The notes: generated by a model from the sequence alone, not told the origin. A stretch of 5,436 nt of DNA from Syntrophaceae bacterium UBA3084 (GCA_002367335.1 DFBI01000204.1:706-6141); one strand, 5' to 3'; shown: positions 1 through 4,561, counted from the stretch's first letter. Translations and numbers: made by a program.

Positions 1-278
1 AGGCGCAGCCATGAGCCGTCACGATATGCTATTCCCCGAAATCCCTTGCCGATTCGAAAACTGTAAAGCTTGTTACCGCCCGGGCCTTTTTGCGATAGAA
101 TAACTTCCCATTTTAGACCATGATCTGAATATACCTGTTGCCATGTCATGTTTGCCAATTTCCGCAAAGTATTGAGGGCGTTGTGCTGATCGCTTTTGGG
201 CAGATTGAAAAGCAGGCGTTGAAAGACAGGATTGTTCAAATCTAAACGTATACGTTGATGTGTTTTCTGGCTCATCAT
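1..278 (-). CDS. RelE/ParE-superfamily-like toxin, C-terminus cut by window edge
   Basis: Probable toxin of a type II TA pair; in this superfamily most toxins are small ribosome-dependent RNases or gyrase inhibitors. Ninety-two codons are visible, beginning MMSQKTHQRI; the C-terminus lies outside the window. The visible part has a helical N-terminal half (about residues 17-48, with the stretch NALNTLRKLANMTWQQVYSD) followed by a beta-rich part (KWEVIL, then KLYSFRIGKGFRGIAYRDGSWLR at 70-92), which fits the RelE/ParE fold order of helices then a sheet. The start ATG (276-278) overlaps the TGA of the upstream antitoxin as ATGA, showing translational coupling; a second in-frame ATG follows at 273-275. 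The assignment rests on size, the beta-strand pattern and the antitoxin neighbour. Catalytic residues cannot be judged because the end is missing. Confidence 0.7.
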   Translation of the reverse strand, partial: MMSQKTHQRIRLDLNNPVFQRLLFNLPKSDQHNALNTLRKLANMTWQQVYSDHGLKWEVILSQKGPGGNKLYSFRIGKGFRGIAYRDGSWLR

Positions 279-526
279 TTAATCCGGGCTTCTAATTCCT
301 CAAGGTTTGTATCCTCGGGCAGATTTTTTTCTGCCCAGGTAATTGCTTCATTGAGTTCGGCTTGGACATCCGGTCTGTGAAGCCACCTTTCATTATCGGG
401 AATAAAGCGACCCAGCTTGACAATCCAAACCCCTGTGTCGATTTCATCCAACATTACGGTTTGGCCTGCGAATTTTTTACCGAGGGAGATCTGCCCGCTG
501 CTGCCGACTGTTTTTATAGTGTTCAT
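275..526 (-). CDS. AbrB/MazE-fold (SpoVT-AbrB-like) antitoxin
   Basis: Eighty-three-residue likely antitoxin and autorepressor. Residues 5-38 (KTVGSSGQISLGKKFAGQ, then VMLDEIDTGVWIVKLG) show the swapped-hairpin AbrB pattern: a conserved S/G-rich turn with G-Q-I/L, then a short strand, acidic residues and a G-V-W strand. Residues 41-83 (PDNERWLH, then acidic helices through EELEARI) form the kind of tail that wraps the toxin in this family. Start ATG at 524-526 is preceded by AGGAGA at 531-536, five bases away. The stop overlaps the toxin start by four bases, so the two genes form an antitoxin-first operon. The family role (neutralise the toxin, repress the operon) is established knowledge; the specific pairing is inferred from the overlap. 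Confidence 0.82.
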   Translation of the reverse strand: MNTIKTVGSSGQISLGKKFAGQTVMLDEIDTGVWIVKLGRFIPDNERWLHRPDVQAELNEAITWAEKNLPEDTNLEELEARIK

Positions 527-555
527 AAGCTCTCCTAAAATTAATGTTATGATTT

Positions 556-583
556 AAGATAGCATGAATGCATGAAAAGTCAA
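556..583 (-). promoter_or_regulatory. Promoter of the AbrB-type TA pair, with CATG repeat in the spacer
   Basis: On the minus strand, TTGACT (578-583) is followed after 16 bases by TATCTT (556-561) with an extended -10 TG (TGC just before it). The spacer contains CATG-AATG-CATG at 563-574, a dyad that could be the antitoxin operator because it lies between the two boxes. Only sequence matches support this. Confidence 0.55.
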
Positions 584-652
584 GGACAAAGATATATATA
601 CTGACAGTCAGGCTCGGTGTATATCAATATTTTTTAACGGGGATCAGACTTT

Positions 653-672
653 CCTTCAACAGCCTTCAACAG
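653..672 (+). repeat. Perfect 10-bp tandem duplication CCTTCAACAG
   Basis: CCTTCAACAG occurs twice head to tail (653-662 and 663-672). The second unit runs into the 21-bp sequence shared with 5007-5027. The surrounding 527-744 stretch holds no gene I can support. Confidence 0.75.
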
Positions 673-687
673 GGTCACATCTTAAAT
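667..687 (+). repeat. 21-bp dispersed repeat, copy 1
   Basis: These 21 bases (CAACAGGGTCACAT followed by CTTAAAT) are identical to 5007-5027. After both copies comes a G-rich stretch (ATGGGGGTGGAGG near 718 here, ATGGGGGTCAGG near 5036 there), so the shared unit may be longer and eroded. Here it is intergenic; at the other site it forms the end of the PIN toxin gene. Confidence 0.8.
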
Positions 688-744
688 ATTAAGTATTGGC
701 TTGTTGAGATAAAGGAATGGGGGTGGAGGACGAAAAGACAGAGA

Positions 745-1092
745 TCAGAAATCAGATGTCAGTGTTGATTTTTTTGTTAAATGGTTCTTTTTGAATCTTT
801 TAAGATCCATCACATCGAATGTATATGCTCTGCCTACCTTATAGGCCGATACTCGACCTGTTTTGATCCATCTTCTGAGAGTTACAGATGATACCCCTAT
901 ATATTCCGATGCCTGTTTCAGATTAAACGGTTTTCTTGCAATTTCATCCTGCCATTCCTTTATGTTCAGAATCTCAGGGAGATCGTGATGAGTGATCTTT
1001 ATCCCAAATTCTATAATGTGACGCGCTACTTTTTCTCTTTCCTTCATCGGGAGAAGGTATATATCTTTTATGACTTTCTCTGCTGTTGGCAT
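745..1092 (-). CDS. Helix-turn-helix (excisionase/MerR-like) antitoxin, second gene of a toxin-first TA pair
   Basis: A 115-residue probable antitoxin and DNA-binding autoregulator. Residues 1-50 (MPTAEKVIKDIYLLPMKERE onward) are mainly helical and probably bind the toxin. Residues 56-102 form an HTH_17/excisionase-type domain: FNLKQASEYIGVSSVTLRRW is the helix-turn-helix, with recognition helix about 67-76, followed by the wing KTGRVSAYKVGRAYTFDVMDL. The tail is lysine-rich. I chose ATG 1090-1092 because GGAGG (1098-1102) sits five bases upstream; an in-frame TTG at 1102-1104 overlaps that Shine-Dalgarno site and is unlikely. The gene begins one base after the toxin stop, so it is the second gene of the operon, as in higBA. 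That it neutralises the upstream toxin is inferred from context. Confidence 0.83.
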   Translation of the reverse strand: MPTAEKVIKDIYLLPMKEREKVARHIIEFGIKITHHDLPEILNIKEWQDEIARKPFNLKQASEYIGVSSVTLRRWIKTGRVSAYKVGRAYTFDVMDLKRFKKNHLTKKSTLTSDF

Positions 1093-1093
1093 T

Positions 1094-1381
1094 TTAACCT
1101 CCAATTTCTTTTAAATACTTTTTCAGGCTCTTATAAAAGCTTTCATGTGGACCAGCCTGACAAAATATAAGGGAATCGCTTTCAACCTTATAAGCCATCA
1201 GTATCAATTGATGGCTCATTGTAAACTTGTGTACCCTGAAACCATTCAAATCGCCTTTCTTAAATTCACCAATCTCGATATCGGACAGAACATTTTCCAC
1301 CGCATCTAAGATAACTTGCTGAAGGTGTCGTGGAAGCTTTTTTACATACTTTTTGAAGTGCGGCATCTGAAGAACTTTCAT
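1094..1381 (-). CDS. RelE/ParE-family (HigB-like) toxin
   Basis: A 95-residue toxin-like protein. The N-terminal half (PHFKKYVKKLPRHLQQVILDA, residues 7-27) gives the two-helix hairpin of the RelE fold; the sheet follows with KKGDLNGFRVHKFTMSHQLI (41-60), LMAYKVES and LIFCQAG. The ending GPHESFYKSLKKYLK (78-92) matches the G-x-H-E-N-F-Y-R-x-L-K ending I know from one large group of RelE/ParE toxins that pair with HTH antitoxins. Such toxins usually cleave mRNA on the ribosome; activity here is inferred. Start ATG at 1379-1381 has no convincing Shine-Dalgarno site, which may hold toxin synthesis low relative to the following antitoxin with its strong GGAGG. The stop lies inside the antitoxin's upstream region, so the genes are coupled. 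Confidence 0.86.
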   Translation of the reverse strand: MKVLQMPHFKKYVKKLPRHLQQVILDAVENVLSDIEIGEFKKGDLNGFRVHKFTMSHQLILMAYKVESDSLIFCQAGPHESFYKSLKKYLKEIGG

Positions 1382-1417
1382 AAGTTATATCTATCATAAG
1401 TTATCATATATTGTCAA
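1378..1417 (-). promoter_or_regulatory. Promoter region and 11-bp direct repeat before the toxin-first pair
   Basis: A consensus -35 TTGACA lies at 1412-1417 (minus strand). No single -10 stands out in the AT-rich stretch that follows. TCATAAGTTAT occurs exactly twice (1378-1388 and 1394-1404), 16 bp apart, and the first copy includes the start codon. This is a candidate operator for the HTH antitoxin. Confidence 0.5.
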
Positions 1418-1425
1418 GAATTAGT

Positions 1426-1465
1426 AAAGACTTGGGGCCAGGCTTGCATTATTGTCGTTATTGGG
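1426..1465 (+). repeat. REP-like dispersed repeat R1
   Basis: Forty bases starting AAAGACTTGGGG match 2881-2920 (R2) at 38 of 40 positions; the core GGGGNCAGGCTTGC-TTATTGTCGTTATTGGG is also in R3 (5039-5070). R1 differs by C for T at 1438 and A for C at 1448. It begins 9 bases beyond the -35 box of the toxin-first operon. Confidence 0.85.
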
Positions 1466-1588
1466 AACAGGGGCCAGGGGAAAGCAGTTTTTAGTTTTGA
1501 GTTAAAGACTTGGGGTTAAACCAGGGACAGAGCCCTTATTAATTTCCCTTTTTGGTGGCAACACAGATGGCGCTTCCGGGTACACGAT

Positions 1589-1646
1589 CCCGATTTGATA
1601 AAACTAAATCGGGTCATGTCCCCATGATAAATCGGGTCATATCCCC
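1589..1646. repeat. 23-bp tandem pair plus inverted half-copy (AATCGGGTCATRTCCCC)
   Basis: TAAATCGGGTCATGTCCCC at 1605-1623 and TAAATCGGGTCATATCCCC at 1628-1646 differ by one base and repeat with a 23-bp period. Just before them CCCGATTT (1589-1596) is the perfect inverse of AAATCGGG (1606-1613), giving an 8-bp stem with a 9-base loop. The motif resembles REP-type GGGGACATGACC units known to me from other bacteria; the family assignment is inference. Confidence 0.75.
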
Positions 1647-1707
1647 GCAGGCTTTGGGCTGACGCAAAGGCGCGCTGAGAGACAGTGGTCAGATGTCGGG
1701 AAAAGAA

Positions 1708-2817
1708 TCATCCTTTGTGGGGAAGCCAGGCCCTGAAGAAAGGATTCGTAAATCTGTATTCATCTTCTCTCTGAAAAAGGATGTTGAGCTTGATAAGCCT
1801 TGTGATCGATTTTTTCACGGTTGATGGGTTATTGAAGCCGGCGGATTTCATGAATGCAACGGAAAAAACCTTTTTCCCGCCCTCCATTGCTATGGCCATG
1901 AGGCACTTGTGCTGAATGTCCGTTAAAAGGCTGATGTAATTTTCGTACGATTTTTGTTCCCTGGAAAAGATCAATTCAAGTGCGCTTTTCAGTTTGTCCA
2001 TACCAATGGCCTCCTTTTCAGAGGTTACTTCCCAGAGGGCCTCACACAGCTGTTGTATGTCTCCGGAAATGTTGTTGGCCATTTCAAATACCTGTTCCAG
2101 TGTCTCATCGTCAATTTTACGCTGTCCTTTTGTGAATTTCTTGCTCAGGAACTGAGAAAACTCTTCGTAAGGCAAGGGGGCCACCGTCATGGGGATGGCT
2201 GATTTGAAGAAGGGTGATTCGTGATGGGTAAATATGGCATCCATTTTGCGCCGGATGCTGCCGACAAATATGTAGGGAATAGTGCTTTGAAACTGTATTT
2301 TGCTTCGTAAAAGGGCGAGCGCTTCATAGGAATCTTCAAAGTTTAGAATGTCCTGGAATTCATCAAAGACCACGACCGGTTTTCTTTTTTTGCCTAAGGA
2401 TTCAATCAAGGTAAGGACCTCGGGAATGGAATTGGCCTGCAACTTAACAGAAGCATCGAAAGAAACCGTTGGCAGGGATGTGAAAGGGTCGACGGAAATG
2501 GATGGTCTCAGGTATGCGAGAGATTTGACTATTTTTTCGAGCCAGCCTGTTTTTTGCTCTGAAATAACGATGGCACGAAGAATCCTTCTGCACAAGGCAT
2601 CGATTGACTTGATGCCCAGGAGGTCTACATACAAGAGCCGCCCTCCATTACAACGAAGAACAGCCTCATGGACTGCGGATGATTTTCCGATCCGCCTTTC
2701 ACCGAGGAGCACGATGCGTTGAGATGCTTCAATAGATCCAATAAGTTGTTTAATCAGGACTTTTCTTCCACAGAAATCCTCGCCTGAAACGATGGTTCCG
2801 TATTTGAAGGGATTCAT
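1708..2817 (-). CDS. Stand-alone AAA+/STAND-like ATPase (archaeal-type ATPase_2 family) with C-terminal winged helix
   Basis: A 369-residue P-loop ATPase of the family annotated as ATP-binding protein or archaeal ATPase (PF01637-like). The start MNPFKYGTIVSGEDFCGR is the typical N-terminal box of this group, so the protein looks full length. Walker A is G39-E-R-R-I-G-K45-S46; Walker B is VVVFDEFQ at 148-155 (D152, E153). FVGSIRRKM (184-192) is a sensor-1-like segment followed by arginines. Residues about 213-300 are the helical lid, and 300-366 (LMAIAMEGG, then NNPSTVKKSITRLIKLNIL, ending YRFTNPFFRAWL) fit a winged helix. No membrane segment is visible. ATG at 2815-2817 is preceded by GAGAGGTG about six bases upstream. 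It is monocistronic with its own promoter. The biological role of such ATPases is not known to me; the TA and repeat surroundings suggest mobile or defence-type cargo. Confidence 0.88.
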   Translation of the reverse strand: MNPFKYGTIVSGEDFCGRKVLIKQLIGSIEASQRIVLLGERRIGKSSAVHEAVLRCNGGRLLYVDLLGIKSIDALCRRILRAIVISEQKTGWLEKIVKSLAYLRPSISVDPFTSLPTVSFDASVKLQANSIPEVLTLIESLGKKRKPVVVFDEFQDILNFEDSYEALALLRSKIQFQSTIPYIFVGSIRRKMDAIFTHHESPFFKSAIPMTVAPLPYEEFSQFLSKKFTKGQRKIDDETLEQVFEMANNISGDIQQLCEALWEVTSEKEAIGMDKLKSALELIFSREQKSYENYISLLTDIQHKCLMAIAMEGGKKVFSVAFMKSAGFNNPSTVKKSITRLIKLNILFQREDEYRFTNPFFRAWLPHKG

Positions 2818-2837
2818 CAGGCACCTCTCTTTGATTA

Positions 2838-2879
2838 TTTCACTGTAGTGTATTATACATATTAGTGAAAGGAAGTCAA
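2838..2879 (-). promoter_or_regulatory. ATPase promoter embedded in a 33-bp nested dyad
   Basis: Minus strand: TTGACT (2874-2879), 16 bases, then a perfect TATAAT (2852-2857). Around the -10 box there are two nested inverted repeats sharing one centre (2854): outer arms TTTCACT (2838-2844) and AGTGAAA (2864-2870), and inner TGTATTATACA (2849-2859). This is a strong operator candidate. Confidence 0.7.
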
Positions 2880-2880
2880 G

Positions 2881-2929
2881 AAAGACTTGGGGTCAGGCTT
2901 GCCTTATTGTCGTTATTGGGAGAAAAGGC
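2881..2929 (+). repeat. REP-like dispersed repeat R2
   Basis: Bases 2881-2920 match R1 at 38 of 40 positions, and 2889-2929 match R3 (5039-5079) at 41 of 41. R2 begins two bases beyond the -35 box of the ATPase promoter. The shared 7-mer GTCAAGA overlaps the -35 box here (2875-2881) and at R1 (1413-1419). Confidence 0.9.
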
Positions 2930-3138
2930 AGGAGACCGGGGACAGGAAACAGAAGGCAGGAGAGGTCACGCAAAGGCAATCCGCAGACTTTTGAAAAAAA
3001 TTAACCACCCGCTTCGCTTAAGACGCTTGCTAAGAAAATAGGATAGAGGAAAAAGGAAAGAGATGAATGGCGGTGTGTTTTATTGAGATTTTCTGTTAAG
3101 GGAATCTCTGGTGTCTCATCTTGAATAGTGAATAGTGG

Positions 3139-3164
3139 ACAGGATTCACAGGATTTTACAGGAT
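3139..3164 (+). repeat. Triplet ACAGGAT repeat
   Basis: ACAGGAT occurs at 3139-3145, 3148-3154 and 3158-3164, spaced 9 and 10 bases. From memory, ACAGGATT-type runs of this kind are scattered in intergenic DNA of several Deltaproteobacteria. Confidence 0.7.
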
Positions 3165-3177
3165 GTTTATTCTTTTG

Positions 3178-3208
3178 TTTTGTCAGTTTCCTGAAGAAAC
3201 TAACAAAA
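3178..3208 (-). terminator. Hairpin with A/T-rich flanks, possible terminator of yefM-yoeB
   Basis: TTTTGT-C-AGTTTC (3178-3190) pairs with GAAACT-A-ACAAAA (3196-3208): 12 base pairs and one mismatch around a five-base loop. The A/T arms could serve as a U-tract in either direction. It lies about 100 bases after the yoeB stop. No genes converge from the other side. Confidence 0.45.
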
Positions 3209-3214
3209 ATACAA

Positions 3215-3229
3215 TCAGCCTTCGGCTGA
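3215..3229 (-). terminator. Small G/C hairpin TCAGCC-TTC-GGCTGA, possible terminator
   Basis: A perfect 6-bp stem with a three-base loop, followed on the minus strand by ATTGTATTTTT. It is the first hairpin downstream of yoeB apart from a weak one at 3256-3283. With the adjacent larger hairpin it may end the yefM-yoeB transcript. Confidence 0.4.
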
Positions 3230-3310
3230 AAAAAGCAAGGACAAATTTAACCCCGATGGAATAAAATAGGAAATTGATTCCATTATGCAGGTAAGGCAGA
3301 CGCAGATTCT

Positions 3311-3565
3311 TTAATAGTGGTACCGGCACTGGGCAATTAGCAATTCATCCTTTTTCGCCTTGTAAACAAACCGATGCTCTTTATTGATACGGCGTGACCA
3401 ATATCCTTTCCAGTTGTAGCGTAGTGGTTCAGGGTCACCTATTCCTTCAAATGGATTTCGTTTGGTTTCTAAGACAATGCGGTTAATTCGCCTGAGGATT
3501 TTCTGATCTGTCTTCTGCCAGTAAAGGTAATCTCCCCATGCTTGTTCAGCCCATGACAGTTTCAT
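3311..3565 (-). CDS. yoeB: YoeB toxin (ribosome-dependent mRNA endonuclease)
   Basis: Eighty-four residues, the same length as E. coli YoeB, collinear throughout. YoeB binds the ribosomal A site and cleaves mRNA during translation. The known active-site residues all fall at their usual numbers: E46 (in DPEPLRYN), R65 (in NKEHRFVY), H83 and the C-terminal Y84 (CRYHY). Other family signatures are the N-terminal KLSWAEQAWGDYLYWQKTD, NPFEGIGDPEPL (37-48) and GYWSRRIN (54-61). ATG 3563-3565 overlaps the yefM stop as ATGA, so the toxin is translationally coupled to its antitoxin. Nothing suggests inactivation. By the E. coli precedent, complex formation with YefM blocks the toxin and strengthens operon repression. 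Confidence 0.96.
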   Translation of the reverse strand: MKLSWAEQAWGDYLYWQKTDQKILRRINRIVLETKRNPFEGIGDPEPLRYNWKGYWSRRINKEHRFVYKAKKDELLIAQCRYHY

Positions 3566-3816
3566 CCCTTAATAAGTTCCCTATCAATGCCTTTGCCTGC
3601 TTCGAGGTCGGCAATGGCAGCATTGAGACGTTCAGCATTTTTGGGGCTTTTCATAAGATATGCTGTTTCTTCATATGATTTAAAATCATCAAGTGATAGA
3701 AGCACGGCTGTTCGTCCGTTCTGGCGTGTAATAAGGATAGGATAATGGTCATCGTTGACTTGATCAATGGTTTTTGCCAAATTCTTTCGAAACGTTGTGT
3801 AGTTTATTGATTGCAT
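3562..3816 (-). CDS. yefM: YefM antitoxin (Phd/YefM family)
   Basis: Eighty-four residues, close to E. coli YefM (83). The N-terminal DNA-binding part begins MQSINYTTFRKNLAKTIDQV; the central PILITRQNGRTAVLLSLDDF (26-45) and ETAYLMKSPKNAERLNAAI (50-68) are near-diagnostic for the family; the acidic/helical C-terminus binds YoeB. I chose ATG 3814-3816 because AGGGGG (3824-3829) lies upstream at suitable distance and the protein then starts exactly like the family; a longer in-frame start at 3876 would add twenty non-family residues and run through the promoter. The stop overlaps the yoeB start by four bases. It is expected to repress its own operon through the TGTAC sites just upstream. Confidence 0.95.
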   Translation of the reverse strand: MQSINYTTFRKNLAKTIDQVNDDHYPILITRQNGRTAVLLSLDDFKSYEETAYLMKSPKNAERLNAAIADLEAGKGIDRELIKG

Positions 3817-3842
3817 ATATATTCCCCCTGTATGGTTAGAAA

Positions 3843-3872
3843 AGTGTACTTGATTCTGTACGCAAATGTCAA
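3843..3872 (-). promoter_or_regulatory. yefM-yoeB promoter with two TGTAC operator cores
   Basis: Minus strand: TTGACA (3867-3872), 18 bases, then TACACT (3843-3848). The plus strand carries TGTAC at 3845-3849 and 3857-3861, 12 bp apart. E. coli YefM is known to bind palindromes with TGTACA cores 12 bp apart in its promoter, so spacing and core agree, although here each core is only a partial match to TGTACA. Confidence 0.65.
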
Positions 3873-3886
3873 GCATTTTTTCGGTT

Positions 3887-4047
3887 TAATCCGCAGATTA
3901 CCCCAGGGTATCTGTGGGGACAAATCTTGAATAGTGGGCAGGCTCCAGTACCATTTTCCGAAGCTACAGGGCGCAGATTTATGCAGATTAAAAGAAGAAC
4001 AAAAAAACGGACTCACGTAAAGTAGCAGAGATAAATGTACCTGTTGT
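3887..4047. other. Intergenic stretch with CGCAGATT repeats, no gene
   Basis: Together with the promoters on each side and the MITE-like element this makes up the 454-base gene-free gap 3817-4270. It holds TAATC-CGCA-GATTA (3887-3900), CGCAGATTA (3892-3900), CGCAGATT (3972-3979), TGCAGATTA (3982-3990) and a second ATCTTGAATAGTG (3924-3936, also at 3118-3130). These are dispersed intergenic repeats; I see no coding sequence. Confidence 0.6.
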
Positions 4048-4195
4048 GAGACCTTTGCGCAACCCCTCTAATCATCATTCCGGGCTTGACCCGGAATCCA
4101 GGAACTGTTTGATAATACTGGATTCCGGGTCGTGCTTCGCGTGCACGGAATGACAAAAAGGCATGTTTTATAAGGTTCTGCAAAGCTCTCGTTGT
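4043..4195. mobile_element. 143-bp MITE-like element (4048-4190) with GTTGT target duplication
   Basis: The left end GAGACCTTTGCGCAACC (4048-4064) and the inverse of the right end GAGAGCTTTGCAGAACC (4190 back to 4174) match at 14 of 17 positions. GTTGT directly flanks both ends (4043-4047 and 4191-4195), as expected for a 5-bp target duplication. The element has no gene and carries a large internal palindrome. The size, terminal inverted repeats and flanking duplication fit a non-autonomous miniature element mobilised by a transposase elsewhere; I cannot name the parent family with confidence. Confidence 0.68.
4075..4153. repeat. Long imperfect palindrome CATTCCGGG...CCCGGAATG inside the MITE-like element
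   Basis: GACCCGGAATCCAG (4088-4101) pairs perfectly with CTGGATTCCGGGTC (4118-4131), and TCATTCCGGGC (4075-4085) pairs with GCACGGAATGA (4143-4153) with one mismatch, giving a two-part stem around a 16-base loop. The left arm can also fold alone (ATTCCGGG/CCCGGAAT). From memory this is a widespread dispersed palindrome of proteobacterial intergenic DNA. Confidence 0.82.
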
Positions 4196-4199
4196 TTTC

Positions 4200-4228
4200 T
4201 TGACAATGCATCTGTTATTAAATAAAAT
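4200..4228 (+). promoter_or_regulatory. Near-consensus promoter of the Phd-PIN operon
   Basis: TTGACA (4200-4205), exactly 17 bases, then TAAAAT (4223-4228), five of six matches to the -10 consensus. It begins five bases after the target duplication of the MITE-like element. Confidence 0.75.
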
Positions 4229-4257
4229 TTAAGCTATATCAATTGATATAGTTTAAA
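4228..4257 (+). promoter_or_regulatory. 30-bp near-perfect palindrome, candidate operator of the Phd-PIN operon
   Basis: The centre CTATATCAATTGATATAG (4234-4251) is a perfect 18-bp palindrome. Allowing one mismatched pair (4233/4252), symmetry extends to TTTAA and TTAAA, 30 bp in all. It starts at the end of the -10 box and stops two bases before GGAGG, so repressor binding would block initiation; in RNA it could also fold beside the Shine-Dalgarno site. Confidence 0.75.
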
Positions 4258-4270
4258 AGGAGGACAAAAT

Positions 4271-4558
4271 ATGTCATTAAAGGTAGTTACGGCACTTAAT
4301 GCCCGGCAGAAGTTTGGTACAATAATGAATGCTGTGTCATTTAAAAACGATCAGTATATTGTTGAGCGTAAGGGGATGCCTATGGTGGCAATTATTCCGA
4401 TCAAGAAATTCAAGCAAATGGATAAGGCCAGGCAGCGTTTCTTTAGTAATATGTCGAAAATCAGCAATTCTTTTGCCGGAGAAGACTTGGGAAAGCTTGA
4501 TGATATTCTGGCAGAAGCAACGCAGGCAGCTAAACAAGTCGAATGTCGTCGAGGATAA
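4271..4558 (+). CDS. Phd/YefM-type antitoxin paired with a PIN toxin
   Basis: A 95-residue antitoxin-like protein. Residues 5-48 (VVTALNARQKFGTIMNAV, then QYIVERKGMPMVAIIPIKKF) have the Phd/YefM N-terminal pattern: a short strand, helix with A-R-x-x-F/L-x-x-x-M/L-N, then two strands with R-x-G-x-P-x-V-A-I-I-P ending at K-K-F. Residues 50-95 form a charged, mainly helical tail that would wrap the toxin. ATG 4271 follows AAAGGAGG (4256-4263) with a seven-base gap, an excellent site. The PIN gene starts three bases after its stop, so they form an antitoxin-first operon. As in relatives, it should repress the operon, probably through the palindrome at 4228-4257. Confidence 0.88.
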   Translation: MSLKVVTALNARQKFGTIMNAVSFKNDQYIVERKGMPMVAIIPIKKFKQMDKARQRFFSNMSKISNSFAGEDLGKLDDILAEATQAAKQVECRRG

Positions 4559-4561
4559 ACT

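Larger units (their letters stand above)
1382..1707. other. Gene-free gap of 326 bases, made of promoter plus REP-like repeats
   Basis: Apart from the promoter of the upstream pair, this gap holds repeat copy R1 (1426-1465), a second AAAGACTTGGGG fragment (1504-1515), CAGGGACAGAGCCC near 1523-1536, the 23-bp tandem pair at 1605-1646 and a GACGCAAAGGCGC motif near 1661. I see no credible gene on either strand and no strong terminator for the ATPase, whose stop is at 1708. Confidence 0.6.
2930..3310. other. Gene-free stretch with degenerate short repeats
   Basis: No credible gene on either strand. It holds a purine-rich run continuing from R2 (GGAGACCGGGGACAGG), GTCACGCAAAGG near 2966, AATCCGCAG (2978-2986), a triplet ACAGGAT repeat at 3139-3164, two hairpins at 3178-3229, and a weak inverted repeat ATGGAAT/ATTCCAT (3256-3262 and 3277-3283). 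ATCTTGAATAGTG at 3118-3130 recurs at 3924-3936. Confidence 0.6.

Noticed and set aside
568..768. Plus-strand open frame of 66 codons between the first two TA pairs
   Set aside because: No Shine-Dalgarno site, no family resemblance, and it runs through the 10-bp tandem and 21-bp dispersed repeats and into the end of the HTH antitoxin gene on the other strand.
1102..1104. TTG as the start of the HTH antitoxin (four residues longer)
   Set aside because: The TTG overlaps the GGAGG that correctly serves the ATG at 1090-1092.
1200..1211. TATCAATTGAT inside the toxin gene as a second site for the Phd-PIN operator
   Set aside because: Only the 11-base centre is shared, it lies in coding sequence that fits the toxin family, and a short AT-rich palindrome can recur by chance.
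1954..2722. Two plus-strand open frames (1954-2202 and 2348-2722) opposite the ATPase
   Set aside because: They lie wholly antisense to a well-supported ATPase gene with Walker motifs and resemble no family; they are coding shadows.
3817..3876. A 20-residue N-terminal extension of YefM starting at 3876
   Set aside because: It would begin upstream of the -35 box of the yefM promoter and adds residues absent from the family; the start at 3816 has its own ribosome site.
3804..4016. Minus-strand open frame of 70 codons upstream of yefM
   Set aside because: It covers promoter and dispersed repeats and has no recognisable protein features.
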